From Bacillota bacterium (lineage in GTDB: Bacteria > Bacillota > Clostridia > Christensenellales > CAG-138), in contig JAEZIE010000288.1 in NCBI GenBank assembly GCA_023416175.1, positions 1-26,118 of the forward strand: DNA of 26,118 nt. Reading direction: 5' to 3'. The translations under genes were made by a program, and so were the position numbers. Shown here piece by piece: positions 1-6,490 of this stretch (positions are counted from its first letter, which is position 1; every line of letters starts with the position of its first letter). The notes under the pieces are model-generated. The model was not told where the DNA came from. It worked only from the letters and a program-made list of their open reading frames with translations, and ran no database searches.

Positions 1-1341
1 GTAAAAAAAGGAGACCCTCTGATGAAGCTCGACGTGGAGGAAATTGAAGCGGGCCTTGCAACCTATGAGCTGGAACTGGAGCAGGCGGCGCTGGAAGTGG
101 AAAAAGCGAAGCTGGATCAGCAGACGGGCCTTTTAAGAGCGCAGCAGAAGTATGAAAGCAGCATGGAAAGCGGGAAGCTTGCTTCCTCCCAGAAAAACCT
201 GACGGTTAATGAGCTGCAGCTTGCCGTAGCCAATGCGCAGACGGCCTATACCGATGCACAGGAGGCGTATGAGGAATATTATCAGGCCAGCGCGAGCTTT
301 TCCTCCAGGAAGGCTCGCCTGGAGAGCATTGAGGAAGAGATTGAGGAGCTACAAGAAGAAATAGAGGAAGAAGGACAGGTAGCATCCTCCAGCAGTCTTC
401 CTGCGCTCAAAAGCGAGCTTGCCTCCTACCAGGAATACTACAATGAATACAAGGCGGAGTTTGCGGACCTCTACGGCAACAACGTCGAGGATTTAGACGA
501 TGTGGAAGCGCAGCTTGCGATACTTTCCGCCAATGTGGAAAAGACCGAGCTTGCGCTTGCAAAAGCCAACCTCGCGCTCAATACAGGCAGCACCAACGCC
601 AATCAGGATAGCGCGCTTGCAAAAAGCGAGGCATCCACGGCAAAAACCACACTGGAGCTTGCTAAGATGCAGCTCCAGCAGGCGGTGGATGCGGCACAGG
701 AAAAACAGGACCGGCTTGCAGCGGAAATTGAGGAGCTCAAAGAGAGCATCGCGTCAGATGGCCTAGTGCTCTCCCCTTGTACCGGCATGGTGGCAAGCGT
801 AAACGTGGAAGAGGGGGATTCGTTTGACGTCACCTACAACGAGGACCTTGGCATGCTCATGACGCAGACGCTCTGCACTCTCACGGATATCTCCAGCATA
901 TTCGTGCCCATTACCATATCTGAAGAGGATATCCTGGACGTATCCATTGGCCAGGAGGCAAACGTCACCATGAACGCATTTGAAGGGCGGGATTTTGATG
1001 CAGAGGTGGATGCCATTACGGTGGAATCCTCCCGCTCAGGCGCTGCGACTGTAACCTATACGGTCAACGTCCGCCTCAAGGGCGAAAATACACAGTTGAT
1101 GTACGAGGGCATGAGCGCGGATGTGACATTGGTGCAGCGTGCAGCGCTTGACGTCTTATATGTCAACGTAGCGGCGGTTACCAACGTAAGCGGCGTGGCC
1201 ACCGTGCAGAAGCTCGTAGACGGCGAGCCAATAACGGCCGAAGTGAAAACCGGCTTCTCCGACGGGCGCTACGTGGAAATTACAGAAGGCCTGCAGGAAG
1301 GAGATACGGTGCTCGCAGAAAGTGCGGTGGGGCGCGAATGA
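1..1341 (+). CDS. HlyD/MacA-family efflux adaptor, 5' end cut by window
   Basis: Periplasmic-adaptor-type (membrane fusion) subunit of an ABC exporter. The frame is open from base 1 (VKKGDPLMKLD), which reads as the first half of a split lipoyl domain, so the true start and the membrane anchor lie upstream; the ATG at 22 is internal. About residues 15-250 are rich in Glu, Ala, Leu, Gln and Lys and predict a long coiled-coil hairpin. The second lipoyl half follows (SPCTGMVASVNVEEGDSF, near residue 258), then beta-barrel and membrane-proximal domains. In Gram-positives such adaptors (YknX type) dock on a MacB-like permease. The stop overlaps the next start in an ATGA, so the two genes are translationally coupled. 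The substrate cannot be told from the sequence. Confidence 0.9.
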   Translation, partial: VKKGDPLMKLDVEEIEAGLATYELELEQAALEVEKAKLDQQTGLLRAQQKYESSMESGKLASSQKNLTVNELQLAVANAQTAYTDAQEAYEEYYQASASFSSRKARLESIEEEIEELQEEIEEEGQVASSSSLPALKSELASYQEYYNEYKAEFADLYGNNVEDLDDVEAQLAILSANVEKTELALAKANLALNTGSTNANQDSALAKSEASTAKTTLELAKMQLQQAVDAAQEKQDRLAAEIEELKESIASDGLVLSPCTGMVASVNVEEGDSFDVTYNEDLGMLMTQTLCTLTDISSIFVPITISEEDILDVSIGQEANVTMNAFEGRDFDAEVDAITVESSRSGAATVTYTVNVRLKGENTQLMYEGMSADVTLVQRAALDVLYVNVAAVTNVSGVATVQKLVDGEPITAEVKTGFSDGRYVEITEGLQEGDTVLAESAVGRE

Positions 1342-2705
1342 TGCAGATTTCAGAAGTCCTGCGGCTGGTATGGGTCAACATTATCGAGAACAAGTTCAAA
1401 ATGATGATGACGTCTCTGGGTATCATTGTGGGTGCCGCAACCATCGTCATCGTCATCGCCATCGGCCGAGGCGGGCAGGCAGAAGTAGCCGACCAGTTCA
1501 AAAACCTCAACGCGGGCGCGATCGACGTAAGCGTAGGCGACGGCGTGGATATGGACGCCATGATGCAGGGGGGACCGGGCTCAATGGCCGGCCCCATGCC
1601 GAATGTGGATTTCAACGAGATCCGCAAGCAGGTTACCCAGAGCGGTGGCGGCCAGTTCTTTGTCAGCATTTCCGAAGGTTCAGGTCCCATGTTCGGCGGC
1701 GGAATGCCTGGCGGCAGGAACAACCGGCAGACTGCCGTGCGGCTGGATACAGACGATGTAGCGGATATCCGCTCCCTTGTTTCCGGCCTCCGGGAGGTCA
1801 CAATCCTAGAAAGCGGGGAGACTGCCATCTACGGCGGGACGCTGGAGGAAGAAAAGACCTCCACTGTGGTGGGCGTGTATGGGGATTATCAGAATGTCAG
1901 CAATCTTTCCGTGCTCTACGGGCGGTTTATTGAGGAAGCGGATACCAACTACGAGGATTACGTCTGTGTCATCGGGTATAGCCTGGCCGAGGAGATCTTC
2001 ACCTACGCCTTCTATGCGTACGGGGACTATCTGACGATAGACGGCAAAAATTATGAAATCGTGGGTGTGCTAAACAGCATGGGCGACGTCTCCTCCGGCA
2101 TCAGCCCGGATACGGCAGTCTACCTCCCCTATACCACAGCGCAGAAGCAGATATTTGGCGCCTCCGCAGAGCCCAAGATTGCCGCTGTTGCCGAAAGCGT
2201 GGCGGATGTGCCCGATATTATGACGGATATCGAAGCGCTGCTGACCGAAAACCACCCCGACGGCTTCTTTGACGTCACCGACGCCGGGAGCGCCATGGAG
2301 GCGGCAAGTAGTTCCGCCAATACGTTGGCGCTGCTGCTGCTCGGCGTCGCCTCCATCGTGTTCATCGTGGGCGGCATCGGCATTATGAACGTCATGTTTG
2401 TTTCCGTCAAGGAACGCACCTCCGAAATCGGGCTATTAAAGGCCATCGGCTGTTCCAAAAAGACCATACTTCTGGAGTTCCTGCTGGAAGCCTGCATCAT
2501 ATCCGTCATAGGCGGGTTAATCGGCGTGGGCGTCAGCTTCGGGCTGCTGCCGCTGGTGGAGCTCTTGGGCATGCGCGTGGAAGCAAGCGTGTGGGGATAC
2601 TTATTGGCGCTTGTGTTTGCGGTCATCACGGGCACGGTGTTCGGATTCTATCCCGCGTGGAAAGCGTCAAGGTTGGTGCCGATCGAGGCCATGAATTTGG
2701 AATGA
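1338..2705 (+). CDS. MacB/FtsX-family ABC transporter permease
   Basis: Membrane subunit of the exporter, 455 residues, a usual length for MacB-type permeases lacking a fused ATPase. A first membrane segment (about 22-46, MMTSLGIIVGAATIVIVIAI) is followed by a large extracytoplasmic domain. The C-terminal FtsX-type domain has three membrane segments (about 330-445) with the family motif VKERTSEIGLLKAIG and ends in PAWKASRLVPIEAMNLE, typical of the family. It starts inside the adaptor stop (ATGA at 1338); a second ATG lies at 1341. The extracytoplasmic loop near residues 70-135 is rich in Met and Gly (MDAMMQGGPGSMAGPMP, then GPMFGGGMPGG), which is discussed as a finding. It works with the ATPase at 3384. 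Confidence 0.93.
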   Translation: MMQISEVLRLVWVNIIENKFKMMMTSLGIIVGAATIVIVIAIGRGGQAEVADQFKNLNAGAIDVSVGDGVDMDAMMQGGPGSMAGPMPNVDFNEIRKQVTQSGGGQFFVSISEGSGPMFGGGMPGGRNNRQTAVRLDTDDVADIRSLVSGLREVTILESGETAIYGGTLEEEKTSTVVGVYGDYQNVSNLSVLYGRFIEEADTNYEDYVCVIGYSLAEEIFTYAFYAYGDYLTIDGKNYEIVGVLNSMGDVSSGISPDTAVYLPYTTAQKQIFGASAEPKIAAVAESVADVPDIMTDIEALLTENHPDGFFDVTDAGSAMEAASSSANTLALLLLGVASIVFIVGGIGIMNVMFVSVKERTSEIGLLKAIGCSKKTILLEFLLEACIISVIGGLIGVGVSFGLLPLVELLGMRVEASVWGYLLALVFAVITGTVFGFYPAWKASRLVPIEAMNLE

Positions 2706-2747
2706 GAAGAGCAATCATTGGCTTTAACTGATAAAAAGGAGAACGCT

Positions 2748-3374
2748 ATGAAACGGATCATCATGCTGCTGTGCCTGCTACTCCCGCTATTTATGTGGGG
2801 GTGCTCCGCCCCAAAGGCGGAACAAGAAGGAATCATCAAGGAAGGCGCCGTGCAACCGGCTACGGAAAACGGCGGCGCCACCGTATATGGAAAAGTGGAA
2901 AGTATCGTGGGCAACGAGGTTGTGCTCACCCTGGGCGAGCCGCTTAAGAGCACGGCCTCGAGCTTGGAAGCGCCGGAAGGGGAGAACGCGCAGACCGGCG
3001 GAGCGCAGGAAGGGCAGAAGGTACAGATCGGCGAGGCACCGCAGCGGGATGCTTCCGGCGGGGCCGTTACCTTTGGCACGGGCGAGCGTCCGGATGGGGC
3101 AAGCGGAGAGAGGCCCTCTTTTAATTCCGGCCAGCGTCCTAGCAGTCAGATGCCTTCCGGCGAGAACGTTCAATCCATACAGGCGTCCGGCAACTCCGGC
3201 GGGATGGGGCGTAGCGTATCGCTGGATTATACCGGCGAGACGGCGACGTACCTGCTGCCCGTCGGCATGGCGATCGGCTCCGGGGATTTCTCCAACGTCA
3301 GCGAAGGCATGGTGCTTGCCCTATCCCTAAACGGGGAAGGGGCCATTACCGCCGTGCGCATACTCGCCGGCTAG
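2748..3374 (+). CDS. Small exported lipoprotein within the ABC export operon
   Basis: Predicted 208-residue lipoprotein of unknown function. The start is taken at ATG 2748 because AAAAGGAG sits just upstream and the protein then begins with a lipoprotein signal, MKRIIMLLCLLLPLFMWGC, giving a lipidated Cys19; the longer reading from TTG 2718 spoils this. After the signal comes a short beta-rich stretch (VYGKVESIVGNEVVLTLGEP). Then there is a long low-complexity part rich in Gly, Ser, Gln and Pro (about 75-150), and a C-terminal segment ending SLNGEGAITAVRILAG. Its place between permease and ATPase suggests an accessory role in the exporter, by context only. Its stop overlaps the ribosome-binding site of the ATPase. 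Confidence 0.8.
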   Translation: MKRIIMLLCLLLPLFMWGCSAPKAEQEGIIKEGAVQPATENGGATVYGKVESIVGNEVVLTLGEPLKSTASSLEAPEGENAQTGGAQEGQKVQIGEAPQRDASGGAVTFGTGERPDGASGERPSFNSGQRPSSQMPSGENVQSIQASGNSGGMGRSVSLDYTGETATYLLPVGMAIGSGDFSNVSEGMVLALSLNGEGAITAVRILAG

Positions 3375-3383
3375 GAGGCAGGG

Positions 3384-4064
3384 ATGGAACAGGCGGTAAA
3401 TGTCATAGACATCAGGTCCATCCATAAACGCTTCTTTGTGGGGGATAGCGTTGTGGAGGCGCTCAAGGACGTTTCCCTCACTGTGGGCCGGGGGGAGTAC
3501 CTGGGCGTATTGGGCCCATCGGGCAGCGGGAAGTCCACGCTGATGAACCTCATCGGCTGCATGGACACGTTTCAGGAGGGCGAGTATTACCTGATGGGCC
3601 TTCCCATTCATGAGATGGAGGACGAAGAGATGGCCATCATCCGCAACCGGATGGTCGGCTTTATATTCCAAAAATATCATCTTATTGGGAAGTATACGGT
3701 GCTTCAGAACGTCATGATGCCGCTTTTGGTGCGCGGCGTGCCGCACAAAGAGGCCATGCGGACGGCACTTGAAAAACTGGAGCTATTAGAGATGACCGAA
3801 CGCATCCTGCACAAGCCCAACGAGCTTTCGGGTGGTCAGCAGCAGCGCGTGGCCATTGCCCGTGCGCTGGTGGGTGAACCCAAACTGCTCTTAGCTGATG
3901 AACCGACCGGGGCTCTGGATACCAGGACTGGGAGGGAGGTATTGAAGCTGTTTCAAAGGCTCAACGATATGGGCCACACCATCGTCATGATTACGCATGA
4001 TCTTCAGGTGGCCGCCCATGCGCGCCGCGTGGTGCATATTGTAGACGGCGCATTGACGGATTGA
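3384..4064 (+). CDS. MacB/LolD-type ABC transporter ATP-binding protein
   Basis: Cytoplasmic ATPase of the exporter, 226 residues, the standard length for this class. Visible motifs are Walker A GPSGSGKST (residues 44-52), the Q-loop region FIFQKYHLIGKYTVLQNV, signature LSGGQQQR (from residue 148), Walker B LLLADEPTGALD and the switch His in MITHD. AGGAGG at 3373-3378 gives a well-spaced start at 3384. This class couples ATP hydrolysis to outward export by a MacB-like permease. The order adaptor-permease-lipoprotein-ATPase is less common than adaptor-ATPase-permease. No convincing terminator follows the stop; the spacer instead holds a copy of the repeat family described at 4141. Confidence 0.95.
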   Translation: MEQAVNVIDIRSIHKRFFVGDSVVEALKDVSLTVGRGEYLGVLGPSGSGKSTLMNLIGCMDTFQEGEYYLMGLPIHEMEDEEMAIIRNRMVGFIFQKYHLIGKYTVLQNVMMPLLVRGVPHKEAMRTALEKLELLEMTERILHKPNELSGGQQQRVAIARALVGEPKLLLADEPTGALDTRTGREVLKLFQRLNDMGHTIVMITHDLQVAAHARRVVHIVDGALTD

Positions 4065-4140
4065 GTTGGGAGTGTGGGGGAATCAGCACCTCGCATTCGT
4101 GCGTAAAACATATTTTAAAGTATCATGGATTAAGGAGTTT

Positions 4141-4360
4141 AGGTATCCGCTCCGACGATTGTTTTTTTTACTTAGGGGAAACTACATGCGCCTGAATGAT
4201 ACATTCGGAGATCTTACAAGGATTGCGGTACAGCCTTTGGTCACACAGCCGATCGCAACCCCCATCCTTAAGAGCTCCCGTATTCAGGGGGCGCGGGGGG
4301 CGGAGCCCTCCCGCTATAAAATAAAAAAGTCTATCGTCGCCACCACAGGTGGCGATACCT
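4141..4360 (+). repeat. Modular intergenic repeat, copy 1
   Basis: First of three related repeats in this window. It is bounded by AGGTATC (4141-4147) and GATACCT (4354-4360), an imperfect terminal inverted repeat (AGGTATCCGC against AGGTATCGCC). Shared blocks are a T-run followed by GGGGAAACTACATGC (4175-4189), CAGGGGGCGCGGGG then GGAGCCCTCCCGCTAT (4285-4317), an AAATAAA-rich stretch, and a tail hairpin TCGCCACC-ACA-GGTGGCGA (4337-4355). This copy has about 65 extra bases between the first two blocks relative to the other copies. No open frame with protein features is seen, so a non-autonomous MITE-like or RNA-forming repeat is the likely nature (inference). Confidence 0.7.
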
Positions 4361-4378
4361 CATGTTAATATATCTTTT

Positions 4379-4411
4379 AGACACAAGAAGGGCCTGCGCA
4401 ACCGCAGGCCC
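4379..4411 (-). terminator. Terminator of fucU
   Basis: GGGCCTGCG (4390-4398) pairs perfectly with CGCAGGCCC (4403-4411) around a four-base loop. Read on the minus strand, the stem is followed by TTCTTGTGTCT. It starts 16 bases beyond the fucU stop. The U-tract is interrupted, so efficiency is uncertain. Confidence 0.75.
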
Positions 4412-4427
4412 CTAGCTATCAGTCTTT

Positions 4428-4874
4428 TTACTTGATTACGCCTTTTTGAATCAGGACGTTTGCATAGATCGCGCTCTCGCCGGTTTGGACGATGCAGTAC
4501 GACCTCTTGGCCTCCTCATAGAAGCGGAAGCGCTCGTAAAAGCCGATGGCACTCATCCCGCGCGGCTCATATTTGGCCACTATCTCCTTATACGTTTCCC
4601 AGATGGGAACTTCCAGGTTCTTGTCGCACGCGGCGGTTTCCATCAGCATGACGGGCGTGGGCACGTAGCTATCGCAGGGCATCATCTGCAAAATCGCCTC
4701 TAAAAGCTCGGGAATACCGATGCCGTCGGCGCGTACGAATTTGCAGTTGCCTTCATGCGCAAATCGTTTTCCTGGAAAGTTTCCATCACCCAATACGATG
4801 ACGTCGCTGTGTCCCATTTCGCACAGTGTGGCCAGAAGTTCTGGCGAGAGAACCTTGGGTACGCCCAATAACAT
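4428..4874 (-). CDS. fucU: RbsD/FucU-family sugar mutarotase (probable L-fucose mutarotase)
   Basis: 148 residues, the usual size for the RbsD/FucU family, which interconverts sugar anomers in the cytoplasm. The N-terminus LSPELLATLCEMGHSDVIVLGDGNFP carries the conserved GH(S/G)D region with the catalytic-type His, and VRADGIGIPELLEAIL matches the FucU pattern. The C-terminus has the family features FYERFRFYEEAKRSYCIVQTGE and YANVLIQKGV. FucU is favoured over RbsD because an L-fucose isomerase gene lies in the same locus. The start has AGGAGG at about 4883-4888. It lies downstream of the LacI-type regulator on the same strand, with a perfect operator palindrome between the two genes. Confidence 0.9.
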   Translation of the reverse strand: MLLGVPKVLSPELLATLCEMGHSDVIVLGDGNFPGKRFAHEGNCKFVRADGIGIPELLEAILQMMPCDSYVPTPVMLMETAACDKNLEVPIWETYKEIVAKYEPRGMSAIGFYERFRFYEEAKRSYCIVQTGESAIYANVLIQKGVIK

Positions 4875-4943
4875 GTTCGTTTCCTCCTAGGCAGCGTTGA
4901 TTAACAATATACAGGTAGTAATTACCAAGTTTGCGCGCATCCA

Positions 4944-4965
4944 TACCGCGAAACGTTTCGCGGTA
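4944..4965. promoter_or_regulatory. LacI-type operator between regulator gene and fucU
   Basis: A perfect 22-bp palindrome with half-site TACCGCGAAAC and a central CG, the classic form of a LacI-family operator. Its core GCGAAACGTTTCGC (4948-4961) recurs in imperfect form at 6041 and 6272, beside the regulator and transporter promoters. No convincing sigma-A promoter is seen right next to this copy. A TATATT (minus strand, 4906-4911) is a candidate -10 for fucU but has no good -35. Confidence 0.85.
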
Positions 4966-4999
4966 ATTTGGTGAAATTAACCATAAAAGCAGCGGTTAT

Positions 5000-6007
5000 T
5001 TAGAGCGTTGCAACGGAATCGTGCAGCATCAACTCCGCTTTGAGACGCATCATCAGCGGGAAGGATGCGTAATCCTCCCGCATGCGCTGCACCAATGTTG
5101 CCGTGGTCTGCTCTGCGATCAGCTCCATCGGCTGAACGACGATAGAAAGGGGCGGGTTAAACATTTTGGTTAACCGGATTTCGTCAAAACCGATAAACGA
5201 GATGTCCTCGGGTATTTTCAACTTGCGCTCGTAGGCTGCGGTTACTGCGCCCAGCGTCATATCATAATTGGTGACGAATATTGCGGTGGGGGGTTCCCTC
5301 ATATCCATAAACTCGCAGAACAGGCGGTAACCCGATTCATAGCTGTAATCGCCCAGCAGCATCAGAGAAGGATCAAGCGGGATGGAATAATCCGCAAGCA
5401 CGCGCTGATAACCCAGTGTGCGCTCGTAGCCTGTGGAAATGTCGTTCGGTCCCATCATGATCCCTACCCTACGGTGGCGGTTCGTCAAAAGATGCTCCAC
5501 CGCCGCATACGAAATGCCGGAATTGTCTACCAATATACGGTCATATTCCAGGCCGGAAATCCAGCGGTCCAGCAGCACGAGCGGAACCTTGTGGGTATAG
5601 ATTTCCTTGATGGCGTTTACGTTTTCCACATTCACGCGTTCGGGAACGAACAGGATGCCGTCCACCTGCTTACTGACCAGAAACTTAATTTTGTTGAGTT
5701 CCTGCTCCGGGTCGTTGTTGTAGCTGCAAACGATCAGGGAATATCCTTCTTTTTGCAGCCGATCCTCAATCAAAGAGAACAGGTTGGAGAAAAACGATAC
5801 GGAAAGGGAGGGCAAAAGCGCCCCCACCGTCATGGTTTTGCTTGTTTTCAGACTCCGCGCCGCCTGGTTGACTTTAAAATCCAGCGCAAGAATGGCATGC
5901 TCAATGAGTGCCTTGTTTTCTTCAAGAACATTCCCGCCATTGATGTATTTTGAAATGGTGGATATGGAAAGGCCAGTCAGCCTGGCAACATCCTTGATAT
6001 TGGACAC
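5000..6007 (-). CDS. LacI-family transcriptional regulator of the fucose-type locus
   Basis: 335 residues, the typical LacI/GalR length. The N-terminal helix-turn-helix is MSNIKDVARLTGLSISTISKYING, followed by the hinge-helix region (NQAARSLKTSKTMTVGALLP, about 48-67). A periplasmic-binding-protein-like effector domain extends from about residue 60 to 325. The start is GTG at 6007, supported by GGGAGG about six bases upstream on the minus strand. It lies divergent to the sugar importer and upstream of fucU. A copy of its probable operator overlaps its own start-of-transcription region, which suggests autoregulation. The effector is likely the imported sugar or a derivative (inference from context). 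Confidence 0.93.
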   Translation of the reverse strand: MSNIKDVARLTGLSISTISKYINGGNVLEENKALIEHAILALDFKVNQAARSLKTSKTMTVGALLPSLSVSFFSNLFSLIEDRLQKEGYSLIVCSYNNDPEQELNKIKFLVSKQVDGILFVPERVNVENVNAIKEIYTHKVPLVLLDRWISGLEYDRILVDNSGISYAAVEHLLTNRHRRVGIMMGPNDISTGYERTLGYQRVLADYSIPLDPSLMLLGDYSYESGYRLFCEFMDMREPPTAIFVTNYDMTLGAVTAAYERKLKIPEDISFIGFDEIRLTKMFNPPLSIVVQPMELIAEQTTATLVQRMREDYASFPLMMRLKAELMLHDSVATL

Positions 6008-6040
6008 TGGATTCCTCCCGCTATTAGAAGCAAAAACTGC

Positions 6041-6054
6041 GCGAAACCTTTTAC
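6041..6054. promoter_or_regulatory. Putative LacI-family operator at the regulator's own promoter
   Basis: GCGAAACCTTTTAC matches the perfect operator core at 4948-4961 in 11 of 14 positions. It begins two bases past the -10 box of the minus-strand promoter at 6057-6086, a position where bound repressor would block initiation. The right half is degenerate, so this would be the weakest of the three sites. Confidence 0.6.
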
Positions 6055-6056
6055 TT

Positions 6057-6086
6057 ATTGTAATATGTTCTGTAACCCACTGTCAA
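6057..6086 (-). promoter_or_regulatory. Sigma-A-type promoter of the LacI-family regulator gene
   Basis: On the minus strand a perfect -35 TTGACA (6081-6086) and a -10 TACAAT (6057-6062, five of six consensus) are separated by 18 bases. The regulator start codon lies 50 bases downstream. The putative operator at 6041-6054 follows directly. Confidence 0.75.
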
Positions 6087-6237
6087 GCGGCGTTAACCCC
6101 TATGCATTTAGGAAAAGACAAGGTTCGTCAACCGCTTTGGCAGCTCCGCGAAGCATGGTGAAAAGCAGCGAAAACACTGGGGATTTCCAAGGATACGCTT
6201 CAGGACGATGTCGATATTAAACGAATGCATTTCCATG

Positions 6238-6267
6238 TTGACAATGCAATTTTGCATATGTTATAAT
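6238..6267 (+). promoter_or_regulatory. Sigma-A-type promoter of the sugar importer operon
   Basis: Both hexamers are perfect: TTGACA (6238-6243) and TATAAT (6262-6267), with an 18-base spacer. The operator-like site at 6272-6285 begins four bases after the -10, so repression by the divergent LacI-family protein is expected. This is the strongest-looking promoter in the window. Confidence 0.85.
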
Positions 6268-6271
6268 CCAA

Positions 6272-6285
6272 GCGAAACGTTACGT
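6272..6285. promoter_or_regulatory. Putative LacI-family operator at the importer promoter
   Basis: GCGAAACGTTACGT matches the perfect operator core at 4948-4961 in 12 of 14 positions and keeps the central CG. It covers the expected transcription start of the importer operon. Confidence 0.75.
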
Positions 6286-6490
6286 GACGAATGTCACGAA
6301 GATGAAGCAGCAACCACAAAGCAGCAAGGATCAAAAAGACAGGCTAACGAATATAAGAGCGGATAATACAATTCTACATTTCGACTTTTGAAGAAAGTTC
6401 ACATAAGTGGGCAGGCGTACCGGCAAAGGAGCGGGGCGTTCAAAAGAGACCGGTACGGTCGGGCTAAATTCATGGCTAAGAGGTGGCACC

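Larger units (their letters stand above)
4065..4427. other. Intergenic spacer between exporter operon and fucU
   Basis: A 363-bp gene-free stretch. Its main content is repeat copy 1 (4141-4360) and the fucU terminator at its right end. A small CGCA-TTCG-TGCG hairpin near 4092 is too short to call a terminator. An open frame on the plus strand from TTG 4066 has no ribosome-binding site, runs through the repeat and has no recognisable protein features, so it is not called. Confidence 0.7.
6008..6490. other. Divergent control region between regulator and sugar importer
   Basis: 483 bp without a gene. It holds the two diverging promoters and two operator copies listed separately. From the importer promoter to its start codon there is an untranslated leader of about 215 bases. 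Next to that operator lies a further inverted repeat, CGTGAC-GAAT-GTCACG (6283-6298). Between the importer's -35 and -10 lies another, ATGCAA-TT-TTGCAT. No open frame here has a credible start. The rest of the leader shows no strong structure by eye. Confidence 0.7.

Noticed and set aside
4066..4368. A 100-codon plus-strand frame after the exporter operon.
   Set aside because: It has a TTG start, no ribosome-binding site, and most of it is repeat copy 1.
6356..6372. GAGCGGATAATACAATT in the importer leader resembles the Escherichia coli lac operator.
   Set aside because: It is not palindromic here, has an extra base, lies far past the promoter, and the local regulator already has a different, repeated operator motif. 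Coincidence is more likely.
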